Assembly: GCA_963738375.1 (NCBI GenBank)
Contig: CAVTWL010000002.1
Span: 558,001-622,000, forward strand
DNA length: 64,000 nucleotides
Direction of reading: 5' to 3'
Source: Bog-159 sp963738375
GTDB taxonomy: Bacteria > Acidobacteriota > Terriglobia > Bryobacterales > Bryobacteraceae
Shown: positions 44,231 through 53,310 of the stretch, piece by piece
Layout of the letters: each line of letters begins with the position of its first letter
Position numbering within the stretch: the stretch's first letter is position 1
Translations under genes and position numbers: made by a program
The notes under the pieces: model-generated
Told to the model about the DNA's origin: nothing
Seen by the model: the letters and a program-made list of their open reading frames with translations, nothing else
Database searches by the model: none

Positions 44231-46848
44231 GGATTCGCCTCGGCGCCAAATAGTTCGTGCGACCCAAGCGAACGCCAGAAGGCGAAGATGGCAATGCCAA
44301 GAAGGAGGATGAAACTTGCCAGCCCCCCCGGCGCATACCAGGTTTTCCAGTCGGTCCCCAGGATAATCAGGTTGGAACTATCCAGAAAAAACGTCGCGGC
44401 AATCGTGGTTACCAGGCCAAATCGCAGCAGCACAAAGACCAACGCGGAATAGACGCCGAGATAGATAATCGCGGTAACTTTCCAGTTCGTCGAGTGAAAC
44501 ACACCGCCGTTCGTAACAATCAGCAGCAGAGCCGCCAATATTGCCGCGGGCACATCCTTCTTCACCAACATCCGCAAGCCGCAAATGGAAAAGAAGACGA
44601 CCAGTCCGAATAACAGCGACCCCTCCATCAGACTGGTATGCGCGGCCACCCATTCCCGGGGCCCGATCGCGGAGAAAAGATTCGGCGTATCCATGCCCGG
44701 ATTTTGCCAGTCCCCAAACCACTGCGCCGCGAGCCAAACTACCGCGCCAATGCTGGCGCCGATCAGAATGTGAGAGCCGACCTGCGGATCCAGCCATCGG
44801 CCTGCGAGCAACCGCCCCCAAGTCACGATGGAATGCGGCCAGCGCGCGCGTACCAACGGTTCCAGCGCGATATAAAGCAGCGCCAATGCCGCGCCCCAGG
44901 TCAGCCACGCGGCGGCGCTGGCGAAGAAGAAAAAGATCATGGACTCGTTGGGCACCGGGTGTACCGACCCGATCCACGTGACCAACCCCAGCAGGACTCG
45001 CGCCGCGCCAATCCGCAGTGCGCCCTTCCGGTCCACGTGGCCCAAGCGCCAGTTGCGCCGTGCCAGCGCGATCATGGCAATACAGCCGATCGCCATCAGA
45101 ATCGTCAGGCCCACGCCGCGCACCCGGGATACAACCGCATTTTCAGGCTGCGCGGCCGCCGCCTTCAGCCAATCGAAATGAACGGCGAACTCTGTCAGCC
45201 GGCCCTGCCAGGTGGCCATGTCCACGGTAAGATTCAATCCTGGAATATGCGGGTGCGGCCCCTTCCAGGAGTGCGCTTCGCCGGCCGGGACGACCGGAAC
45301 AAACGTCGCGGGGATCTCCGTGAAGGTCGCCATGTCGAGGCCCGCCGCTTGGAACACGGAACTGGGCGCCACTGGCGTCGCCAAAGGTTGCGCATCTTTG
45401 TAGGGATGCGCCTGGAAGTCTCGTAGCCGCCCTCCGCCATCGAGCGCAATGCGCAGCATCCCGGGCTCGGTGGGCGCCGGGTTACTGGCCGAAATCTCGC
45501 CGTAGGGGTCCGCAACCATGGGAGCAAGGCTTTCCCGATATACCGCTTGTATGGGCGATTCCGACGCGAACCAGTCGTCCCAGTGCGGGCGCCCGGATAG
45601 GCGCGTCAGGCCCGTCACCAGATCGTCGCGATTTTCGATGCTGATGTCTGAATCGGCGGGGCGCTTCGGATAACCGAAAGACGTAGCCGTCCGGCGAGCT
45701 TCATGAGCCAGAACTTCCGGTGAATAATCCAGCGGCGCGTGCATGGGAGCGGCGAATTGAGCGCGATTGGCAACCGCCAGGCACAGGCAGGCGATGATCA
45801 CGGCCAGGCACGGGACAGAATACTTCGGTGCGAGACCTTCCACCTTGCCGGCCGACGCCACCAGCTCCGGTGAAGGCAACTCCCCGGCCGCCAGGGCCGC
45901 CGACAACGGATCGCCGCCGGGCAAAGCGGCCGCGACCGACAGCACGTTTGCCGGACGCCGCATCGGATCGGGCTCCAGGCACCGCCGGATGGCCTTCTCC
46001 ACTCCCGGATCGATATCCGCCGCAATCGACGTCATGCTGGTCAACTGCGCGCTTTCCTGCTGGCGCAGCATGGCCTGCACGGTATTCGCGTCGAAAGGCC
46101 GCTTGCCCGTGAACAATTCGTAAAGCACCAGCCCCAGCGAGTAGATGTCGCTCTTGGCGCTCACCTCCGACCCGCGCAGTTGCTCCGGCGCCATGTAAGC
46201 CGGCGTCCCATTGCGCACCTCGGCGCCGGAAAGCTGCTCGGCGACGGCGGCCAGCCCGAAATCCATGATGACCACGTCCCCGCGCTTATTCATCATGATG
46301 TTCTGCGGCTTCAAATCGCGATGGATAATGCCGCGATCGTGCGCCGCCGCCAACCCGGCGCAGATCTTCCGCGCCGCTTCCATCGCTTTATCGGCGGGCA
46401 GGCGTCCGATCCGCAGCAGCAGCGACGACAGGTCTTCACCGTCCACATACTCCATGGAGATGAACGGCATGCCGTCCGCCTCGCCGATGTCGTAAACCCG
46501 GCAGACATTGGGATGCGACACCTGCCGCGCAATGCGGACTTCCCCGTGAAAGCGCTCTAACAACCGCTGGTTCTGGGCAGCTTCTTCGGGCAGAAACTTC
46601 AGCGCCACCGATTGGCCCAAAGCCAGATCGGTCGCCCGGTACACCTCGCCCATCCCGCCCCGGCCCAGCAGCCCGATAATGCGGTAGCGCCCGCCCAGCA
46701 GCGTGCCGGGAAGAAACCGGCCTTCGTCGATATCCGACGTAGAAGAGATCCGGGAAACCGAAGAACTCAAGCGTACCGGCGCCGCCGAAGCCGAGGCCTG
46801 ATCCACGGCAATCGTTTCAGCAATCGAAGGGTCCGCGCGGCGTTCCAC
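44227..46848 (-). CDS. Membrane Ser/Thr protein kinase (PknB-like N-terminus)
   Basis: The 873-residue protein has a complete Hanks-type kinase domain at residues about 54-315: GLLGRGGMGEVYRATD, Lys84 in VALKFLP, HRDLKPQN with Asp178, and DFG at 196. A helix near 350 crosses the membrane, followed by an extracytoplasmic region of about 240 residues. The last 270 residues contain roughly seven or eight hydrophobic helices, an unusual extra module for such kinases. The start is GTG at 46848. The stop overlaps the dehydratase start, so the kinase is upstream and the two are cotranscribed. Confidence 0.88.
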   Translation of the reverse strand: MERRADPSIAETIAVDQASASAAPVRLSSSVSRISSTSDIDEGRFLPGTLLGGRYRIIGLLGRGGMGEVYRATDLALGQSVALKFLPEEAAQNQRLLERFHGEVRIARQVSHPNVCRVYDIGEADGMPFISMEYVDGEDLSSLLLRIGRLPADKAMEAARKICAGLAAAHDRGIIHRDLKPQNIMMNKRGDVVIMDFGLAAVAEQLSGAEVRNGTPAYMAPEQLRGSEVSAKSDIYSLGLVLYELFTGKRPFDANTVQAMLRQQESAQLTSMTSIAADIDPGVEKAIRRCLEPDPMRRPANVLSVAAALPGGDPLSAALAAGELPSPELVASAGKVEGLAPKYSVPCLAVIIACLCLAVANRAQFAAPMHAPLDYSPEVLAHEARRTATSFGYPKRPADSDISIENRDDLVTGLTRLSGRPHWDDWFASESPIQAVYRESLAPMVADPYGEISASNPAPTEPGMLRIALDGGGRLRDFQAHPYKDAQPLATPVAPSSVFQAAGLDMATFTEIPATFVPVVPAGEAHSWKGPHPHIPGLNLTVDMATWQGRLTEFAVHFDWLKAAAAQPENAVVSRVRGVGLTILMAIGCIAMIALARRNWRLGHVDRKGALRIGAARVLLGLVTWIGSVHPVPNESMIFFFFASAAAWLTWGAALALLYIALEPLVRARWPHSIVTWGRLLAGRWLDPQVGSHILIGASIGAVVWLAAQWFGDWQNPGMDTPNLFSAIGPREWVAAHTSLMEGSLLFGLVVFFSICGLRMLVKKDVPAAILAALLLIVTNGGVFHSTNWKVTAIIYLGVYSALVFVLLRFGLVTTIAATFFLDSSNLIILGTDWKTWYAPGGLASFILLLGIAIFAFWRSLGSHELFGAEANP

Positions 46849-46883
46849 CAGTTCATTCTACTGCGAATGGCGCCGTCAGCCGG

Positions 46884-47684
46884 TCAGGCGGAGAGTTGCG
46901 AGGACGCCGTCAGCGGCGATGCGGGGATCGCCTCAATGAGGCGGCGCGTGTAAGGGTCCGATGGGCTGTGAAAAATACGCTCCACCGGCGCGAATTCTAC
47001 AATGGCCCCTTCATGCAGAACGGCCACCCGCCGGCAGAGTGAGGCAATCGATAACAGATCGTGCGAAATATACAAAATCGCCATCTTCAATTCGCGGTTC
47101 AGGCGGGCGAACAGGCGCAATATCTCGGCTTGCGTAAGCGCATCGAGGGCGCTAGTGGCTTCATCGGCGACCAGCAGCGCGGGTCGATGCAAAATCGCCA
47201 TGGCGATCAGCACCCGCTGCGCCTGCCCCACGCTCAGTTCGCCCGGATAACGCCGCAGGAAACCCTCGCCGGCGCTCAAACTCACCGATGCCATGGCGCT
47301 TTCGATCGCGCCATCGCGGCGGGTGCGCGAGCCTCGATCATGTGCCTGCCATGCCTCAGCCAACTGCGTGCCAACCCGCAGCGCGGGATTCAGCGATGAA
47401 ACGGGATTCTGCGGCACCAAAGATATTTCCCGCCCCCGGATGCCGCGCATTTCGCGCTCGCGGGCCGCCAGAAGATCGCGCCCGCGAAAATGAATATGGC
47501 CGCGAACCGTGCCGCCTTTCAAATGCAATAACCGGATAATAGCCAGCGCAATCGTGCTCTTGCCGGAACCGCTTTGGCCCGCCAAGCCAACAATCTCTCC
47601 CGCTTCGATTTCGAATGCCGCGTCGCGCAGCACATTCTTGCGCGCGCGATAGTCAGCCGAAATACCAACGGAAAGCAGCACCAC
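46884..47684 (-). CDS. Peptide/nickel-type ABC transporter ATP-binding protein (DppD-like)
   Basis: The 266-residue protein shows Walker A GQSGSGKST, the Q-loop VPQNPVSSLNP, a signature-like LSVGQAQRVLIAMAI (SVGQA in place of SGGQ), Walker B LLVADEATSALD and the His switch ISHDLLSIASLC. The C-terminal SPSDPYTRRLIEAIP is the Opp/Dpp C-terminal motif. No permease or second ATPase follows it. The peptide-binding protein at 51.5 kb may be its partner but is 4 kb away on the other strand. The start is GTG. Confidence 0.9.
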   Translation of the reverse strand: MVLLSVGISADYRARKNVLRDAAFEIEAGEIVGLAGQSGSGKSTIALAIIRLLHLKGGTVRGHIHFRGRDLLAAREREMRGIRGREISLVPQNPVSSLNPALRVGTQLAEAWQAHDRGSRTRRDGAIESAMASVSLSAGEGFLRRYPGELSVGQAQRVLIAMAILHRPALLVADEATSALDALTQAEILRLFARLNRELKMAILYISHDLLSIASLCRRVAVLHEGAIVEFAPVERIFHSPSDPYTRRLIEAIPASPLTASSQLSA

Positions 47685-47742
47685 TTATAACAATGACCGC
47701 GCACCCCGCGCCGAAGCAAGTTCCTGTAGTGAAGTTATCCAA

Positions 47743-47777
47743 GGTTAACATCGCCTTACTTACAGTTGCCGTTAACC
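47743..47777. repeat. Inverted repeat upstream of the sigma-54 activator gene
   Basis: GGTTAAC (47743-47749) and GTTAACC (47771-47777) are perfect inverted copies with 21 bp between them in the 217-bp gap before the activator gene. They could be the two half-sites of an operator, but the spacing is wide and the repeat is short. Confidence 0.3.
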
Positions 47778-47901
47778 ATAGCCGGCACATTGCCAAAGAT
47801 ATTACCCTGGGCCATAACCTTCCCAATATATTGGTACAGCAAGTACTTTCTAGTCGGACGATTGATTTGAATATAGAGCTTGTAGAGCGTATGTTACTGG
47901 T

Positions 47902-49011
47902 ATGGCAATGAGCGCGAACGTACATACAATAGCGCCGGGAGGGTCCGGCCGCTTCAATCTACATCGCGCGGTACCTCGCCATAACCACCAGGATGACGAC
48001 CCGGACCTTCGGTACCCGCAGGACCAGATTAAAGCCGCCCAAGCTCAGGATGAAACCCATGTGGTGGGTGGCGCCATAGTCCGAAGCGCACGGATGAAAC
48101 AGGTGTTCCGCGTGGTCGAGAAAATCGCGCGCACCAATGCCACCGTCCTGATCGGCGGAGAGAGCGGCTCGGGAAAAGAAGTGGTGGCGCGCGCCGTGCA
48201 TGACTTCTCGCTGCGCTGCGAGCGTCCCTGGGTAGACGTGAACTGTGGCGCACTCCCCGACCACTTAGTCGAGAGTGAATTATTTGGATATGAAAAAGGC
48301 GCATTTAGCGGCGCCGACTCACAAAAAGCGGGTATGTTCGAACTCGCCAGCGGCGGAACGTTATTCCTGGACGAAATTGGCGAATTAGACCCCAAAATGC
48401 AGGTAAAGCTGCTGCGCGTTCTCGATGGCGTGCCTTACTACCGGTTAGGCGGAACGCGCAAGGTCGCAGTCAATGCGCGCATCGTGGCGGCCACCAACAA
48501 GAATCTGGAGCAGGCGGTGGATGCTGGCGCTTTCCGTGGTGACCTCTATCACCGGCTCAACCAGGTAAGCGTGCAGGTGCCGCCTCTGCGCGAGCGGACC
48601 GAAGACGTCGGTCCCCTGGCGTATCACTTCCTTCATGAGGTGGACCCCCGCCTGGATTTGGGTGACGACGCCATCATGGCCCTGGAGGATTACTCGTGGC
48701 CCGGCAACGTCCGCGAGTTGCGCAACGTCATCACCCGGGCGGCGGTTCTTGCCGAAAGCTGGGAAATCCGCGCGGAGGATCTGAACCTCGCGCCGGGCGG
48801 ACCGGTTGCTTCCGCGCGGCCGGAACTGAAACAGCAATTGGGCGGCTTGGAAGAGCAAGTCATTCGCGAAGCGCTCGAAAAATCGGGCGGACGTCAGGAC
48901 TTAGCCGCCGGCCTGCTTGGAATCTCACGCCGCACGTTGCTACGGCGCCTGAAAGAGTACAGAGTGCGCGCCAACGCCCCTGTGTGTGAAGCCCCGGTCC
49001 TCTCCGTATGA
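47902..49011 (+). CDS. Sigma-54-interacting AAA+ transcription activator
   Basis: The 369-residue protein has a short N-terminal region of about 55 residues without a receiver, GAF or other known sensor domain. The AAA+ domain follows: Walker A GESGSGKE (86-93), the sigma-54 contact loop GAFSGA (133-138, with Ser for the usual Thr), Walker B GGTLFLDEIGEL and RLRG-like segments. The last 40 residues are a Fis-type helix-turn-helix (DLAAGLLGISRRTLLRRLKE). The target promoters are unknown. The stop overlaps the next gene's ATG by 4 bp, so it is coupled to the HD-GYP/GGDEF protein. Confidence 0.9.
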   Translation: MAMSANVHTIAPGGSGRFNLHRAVPRHNHQDDDPDLRYPQDQIKAAQAQDETHVVGGAIVRSARMKQVFRVVEKIARTNATVLIGGESGSGKEVVARAVHDFSLRCERPWVDVNCGALPDHLVESELFGYEKGAFSGADSQKAGMFELASGGTLFLDEIGELDPKMQVKLLRVLDGVPYYRLGGTRKVAVNARIVAATNKNLEQAVDAGAFRGDLYHRLNQVSVQVPPLRERTEDVGPLAYHFLHEVDPRLDLGDDAIMALEDYSWPGNVRELRNVITRAAVLAESWEIRAEDLNLAPGGPVASARPELKQQLGGLEEQVIREALEKSGGRQDLAAGLLGISRRTLLRRLKEYRVRANAPVCEAPVLSV

Positions 49012-51428
49012 ACACAAAAGCGAAGCTTTATGTTGCTCTCGTAACGCTCGCCGGGACGGCGGTGATCGCGCTGACCTTGCAAAGGTGGCACACCGAGGAT
49101 CTTTTTCGCTTCGCTTTTTATCTCATTCTCTCGGGACTGGCGGCTGGCCTGAAAGTCAGCTTGCCCGGCATCCGCGGCACCATGTCCGTATGCTTTCTCT
49201 TCGTATTCATCGGCATCGCGGACTTGAATGCACCCGAAACCTTGATGATCGCCTGCGCGGGCACCGTAGTTCAATGTCTCTGGAATGCCAAACAGCGGCC
49301 TAAGTTATTCCAAGTCTGTTTCAGCGTTGCGAATACCGGAATCGCAGCCACACTGGCTTTCTGGTTCTATCACTGGCCCGAACTGCAGCGCTTCGAACAC
49401 ATCGGGCCTTTGCTGCTGATTGCCACCGGCCTCGCCTACTACGTCCTGAACACCGTTCCCATCGCCGAAATCATTTCCCTTTCCGAAGGCAAGCGCTTCG
49501 TCGAAACCTGGCATAGTTGCTACTTCTGGTCGTTCCCGTTCTATTTGGTGGGCGCCTCCATCGCCTGGGTCGTCAGCCTGTTCACCAAACAGATGCACTG
49601 GCAGGGTTCCATCGTCCTGCTGCCGGTCATTTACCTGATCTATCGCTCCTACCAGCTTTACCTGGCGCGCCTGGAAGACGAGCGCCGGCACGTCGAATCG
49701 ATCGCCGGCCTGCACATGCGCACCATCGAAGCTCTGGCTCTGGCCATCGAAGCCAAAGATCACACCACGCACGAACACCTGCGGCGCGTGCGCGTCTACG
49801 CCGTGGAAATTGGCAAGCAACTGGGCCTCACCGAGCAGGAACTCGAAGCCCTGAAAGCCGCCGCCCTGCTGCATGACATCGGCAAACTGGCGGTGCCGGA
49901 ACATATCATCTCCAAACCCGGCCGCCTCACCCAGGAAGAGTTCGAAAAGATGAAAATCCACCCCGTGGTAGGCGCCGAGATCCTGGAACGCGTTTCGTTC
50001 CCCTATCCCGTCGCGCCCATCGTGCGTGCGCACCACGAAAAGTGGGATGGCAGCGGCTACCCGTACGGACTGCGGGGAGAAGAGATCCCCATCGGCGCCC
50101 GCATCCTTTCCGTGGTGGATTGCCTCGACGCGCTGGCCTCCGACCGCCAGTACCGCCGCGCTCTCGACCTCCATTCGGCCATGAACGAAGTCGCTGTACA
50201 GAGCGGTAAGAGCTTCGATCCGAAAATCGTGAACATCCTGAAGCGCAACTACGTCGAACTCGAACGCATGGCCCAGGCCACTCCGGAAATCACCGCCAAG
50301 TTGTCCACGGACGTGAAAATCGAGCGAGGCGCCGAACCTGCCGCCGGATTCCAAGGCGCCGCGCCGCAAGTCGCGCCGGGCAATGAATACGACTTCCTGT
50401 GTTCCATCGCCGCCGCGCGCCAGGAGGTCCAGCTTCTGTTTGAATTAGTGCAGGATTTGGGCAACTCTTTGAGCCTGGATGAAACGCTTTCGGTCGTCGC
50501 CGCCCGCTTACGAAAAATCGTCCCCTACGATGCCATCGCCATCTACGTGCGCCAAGATCGCAGGCTGATCCCCCAATACGTGAACGGGGAAGACTTCCGC
50601 TTATTCTCCTCGCTCGAAATTCCCGTCGGCGAAGGCTTGTCCGGATGGGTCGCCGAGAATCGCAAACCGATCCTGAATGGCAATCCCTCGGTCGAACCCG
50701 GCTACTTGGCCGATCCGGCGAAATTCAGCACCCTGCGGTCGGCCCTCGCCGTACCGCTCGAAGGCCTCAGCGGCGCCATCGGCGTCATGACGCTTTACCG
50801 CTCCGAGTCCGATGCCTTCTCCCGCGATCACCTGCGCATCCTTCTCGCCATTAGCAGCAAAGTTTCGCTGGCGGTCGAGAACGCCCTCATCTTCCGCCAG
50901 GTGGAAGACTCGGCCACGACCGATTATCTTTCAGGATTGCCAAATGCCCGTTCGCTCTTCCTCCGCCTCGATAGCGAAGTGGCGCGCTGCAAGCGAACCC
51001 GCGAGCCCCTGTGCGTGGTGGTCTGCGATCTCGACAATTTCAAGCAAATCAACGATCGCTTCGGCCATCTGGAGGGCAACAAAGTGTTGCGTCTGGTTGC
51101 CGAGGCGCTGCGCAGCCGCTGCCGCGAGTACGACTACGTGGCGCGTATGGGCGGCGACGAATTCGTCCTCCTGCTTCCCGGCAACGATCGCAAAACCATC
51201 CAAGGCCGCATCGCGGAAATCCGTCAGCTCGCCGTCGGCGCCGGCATGGTAGCCGGAGGCGGCGTGTCGATGAGCATAGGCGAAGCGTACTTCCCGGACG
51301 ACGGCAGCGATGCCGAAGAACTGCTGGCCGCGGCTGACAAGCGCATGTACAAATCGAAGCAGATGCGCAAGAAGCCCAGGATGGCGGTGTATTCGCAAAC
51401 GAAAGTCGAGATCGCCGCGACCGCTTAG
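49008..51428 (+). CDS. Membrane HD-GYP / GAF / GGDEF cyclic-di-GMP signalling protein
   Basis: The 806-residue protein starts with six or seven hydrophobic helices (residues about 5-215). An HD-GYP phosphodiesterase domain follows (HDIGK near residue 289, HHEKWDGSGYPYGLRG), then a GAF sensor domain (about 445-600) and a GGDEF cyclase domain (ARMGGDEFVLLLPG near 713). Both catalytic signatures are intact, so the protein may make and break cyclic-di-GMP; one activity may be regulated by the other. The GAF is cytoplasmic. It is cotranscribed with the sigma-54 activator. Confidence 0.92.
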   Translation: MNTKAKLYVALVTLAGTAVIALTLQRWHTEDLFRFAFYLILSGLAAGLKVSLPGIRGTMSVCFLFVFIGIADLNAPETLMIACAGTVVQCLWNAKQRPKLFQVCFSVANTGIAATLAFWFYHWPELQRFEHIGPLLLIATGLAYYVLNTVPIAEIISLSEGKRFVETWHSCYFWSFPFYLVGASIAWVVSLFTKQMHWQGSIVLLPVIYLIYRSYQLYLARLEDERRHVESIAGLHMRTIEALALAIEAKDHTTHEHLRRVRVYAVEIGKQLGLTEQELEALKAAALLHDIGKLAVPEHIISKPGRLTQEEFEKMKIHPVVGAEILERVSFPYPVAPIVRAHHEKWDGSGYPYGLRGEEIPIGARILSVVDCLDALASDRQYRRALDLHSAMNEVAVQSGKSFDPKIVNILKRNYVELERMAQATPEITAKLSTDVKIERGAEPAAGFQGAAPQVAPGNEYDFLCSIAAARQEVQLLFELVQDLGNSLSLDETLSVVAARLRKIVPYDAIAIYVRQDRRLIPQYVNGEDFRLFSSLEIPVGEGLSGWVAENRKPILNGNPSVEPGYLADPAKFSTLRSALAVPLEGLSGAIGVMTLYRSESDAFSRDHLRILLAISSKVSLAVENALIFRQVEDSATTDYLSGLPNARSLFLRLDSEVARCKRTREPLCVVVCDLDNFKQINDRFGHLEGNKVLRLVAEALRSRCREYDYVARMGGDEFVLLLPGNDRKTIQGRIAEIRQLAVGAGMVAGGGVSMSIGEAYFPDDGSDAEELLAAADKRMYKSKQMRKKPRMAVYSQTKVEIAATA

Positions 51429-51462
51429 CCGCCGGCGGCTGCAACTCTCGTAAAAGGTGATT

Positions 51463-53085
51463 ATGAAACGGCGAACGATACTTCTGGCGTTGGCGGCCCT
51501 GGTGCTGCCCGCCTACGGCCAATACGGCGGCGAGCTCAAATTCTGCTTGCAGGGCGAGCCCAAAACCTTCAATCCGCTTCTGGTCGAGGACGACCCCTCC
51601 GAAGTGGTCCGCTACCTCACCGGCGGCGTGCTCATCCGCGTGAACCGCTCCACGCAGGAAGCCGAGCCCGAACTCGCCACGTCTTGGAAAGTCGACCAGA
51701 ATGGCAAGCGCATTACCTTTCAGCTTCGCCAGGGCTTGAGTTTTTCCGATGGCACGCCGTTTACCTCGGAAGACGTAGCCGAAACCATGCGCATGGTCAT
51801 GGATCCAAAACTACACGCGCCGGTCGGTGACGCGTTCCGCTCCGGCAACGCCACCGCTCAAATCGTCACCGGCTGGCCCAATCGCATCTCCATCACGTTC
51901 TCCAACGTGGTTTCCGGCATGGAGCGCCTGTTCGACCAGATCGCCATCGTCTCGGCCCAGTCCCCCAAAAAGGAGGCCGCCGTTTTGGGACCATTCTACA
52001 TAGCCGAGTATAAGCCGGCCTCCGAACTCCTGCTGAAAAAGAATTCGCACTATTGGAAACACGATGCGCGCGGCCGCGCCCTGCCCTATCTCGACGCCGT
52101 ACGCCTTTCCATTCAGCAAAACCGCACCATGGAAATGGTGCGCTTCGAACGCGGCGAATTGCATCTCATCAACAGCGTGGCCCCGGATAACTTCGAAAAG
52201 CTCTCCACCGAAACACCTTCGGCAGTCAGCGATATCGGCCCCGGCCTGGAATCGGAGATGATGTGGTTCAACCAGGCGCCCGGCGCTCCGCTGCCCGAAT
52301 ACAAGAAGGAATGGTTCCGGTCCACGGCGTTCCGTCATGCCATGCTGCAGGCCATCAATCGCGACGACCTTTGCCGTGTGGTCTACCACGGCCACGCCAG
52401 CCCGGCTGTCGGCCCTATTTCTCCGGCCAATCGTCATTGGTATAACGCCGGCCTGAAGCCCACGCCGTTCGATCGCGCGGCGGCTCTAAAGACACTGGCA
52501 CAAGACGGGTTCGAGTTGAAAGGCGGCATCCTCCGCGACCGCCAGGGCAACGCCGTAGAGTTTTCCACCATCACTAACGCCGGCAACATCTCCCGCGAAA
52601 AAATGGCCGCCATGATCCAGCAGGATCTGGCATCCATTGGCGTCAAGCTCAACATCGTTACGCTCGATTTCGCTTCCTTAATCGAGCGCCTGACCAAAAC
52701 CATGTCTTATGAAGCCTGCCTGCTGGGCATGGCCAATGTCGACCTCGATCCCAACCTGCAAATGAACGTCTGGCTCAGTTCCGCCAGCAATCACCAGTGG
52801 AACCCCAATCAGAAAACTCCAGCCACGCCGTGGGAAGCGGAAATCGACCGCTTGATGCAGGCCCAGGCCGCGGAAAGCGATCCCGCCAAACGCAAGCGCT
52901 CCTTCGACAAGGTACAGGAAATCGCCTGGCAGCAGTCGCCCTTCCTTTATCTGCTCAACAAGAACACGCTGATCGCCGTGTCGCCTTCGTTGCATAATGT
53001 GAAAGCGGCGCTGATTCGCCCCTATGCGTACTGGAACATCGAAACGCTCTCCCTCTCGACGCAGGTCGCCAGCCGGCGGCAGTAG
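51463..53085 (+). CDS. ABC transporter substrate-binding protein, family 5 (peptide-type)
   Basis: The 540-residue protein has a signal peptide (MKRRTILLALAALVLPAYG) and the family-5 fold with GELKFCLQGEPKTFNPLLVE near the N-terminus and EPELATSWKVDQNGKRITFQ. The typical FRHAMLQAINRDDLCRVVYH lies later. It binds peptides, nickel or sugars. There is no lipobox Cys, so it is probably soluble in the periplasm. AAGGTG lies five bases upstream of the ATG at 51463. No permease gene is beside it. Confidence 0.9.
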   Translation: MKRRTILLALAALVLPAYGQYGGELKFCLQGEPKTFNPLLVEDDPSEVVRYLTGGVLIRVNRSTQEAEPELATSWKVDQNGKRITFQLRQGLSFSDGTPFTSEDVAETMRMVMDPKLHAPVGDAFRSGNATAQIVTGWPNRISITFSNVVSGMERLFDQIAIVSAQSPKKEAAVLGPFYIAEYKPASELLLKKNSHYWKHDARGRALPYLDAVRLSIQQNRTMEMVRFERGELHLINSVAPDNFEKLSTETPSAVSDIGPGLESEMMWFNQAPGAPLPEYKKEWFRSTAFRHAMLQAINRDDLCRVVYHGHASPAVGPISPANRHWYNAGLKPTPFDRAAALKTLAQDGFELKGGILRDRQGNAVEFSTITNAGNISREKMAAMIQQDLASIGVKLNIVTLDFASLIERLTKTMSYEACLLGMANVDLDPNLQMNVWLSSASNHQWNPNQKTPATPWEAEIDRLMQAQAAESDPAKRKRSFDKVQEIAWQQSPFLYLLNKNTLIAVSPSLHNVKAALIRPYAYWNIETLSLSTQVASRRQ

Positions 53086-53310
53086 TTCCAGCCCGCTTTT
53101 GAAACGATTCGCATCGCCCGCGCACTTTACTGTAAGGGCGGCCATCTGTACGATCTAGATCAACCCGGCGAGGTTCCTTCTTCTTCCCTGGGTATCCAGA
53201 GCGAACCTGCCTCGGATCCCATTGCGGAGTTCCGAGCCAGGCTCGAAAGCGTCACTCCGTCCACGCCCCTCACCTTCGTCATCGTCGGCATCAACATCGC
53301 GGTCTATCTG

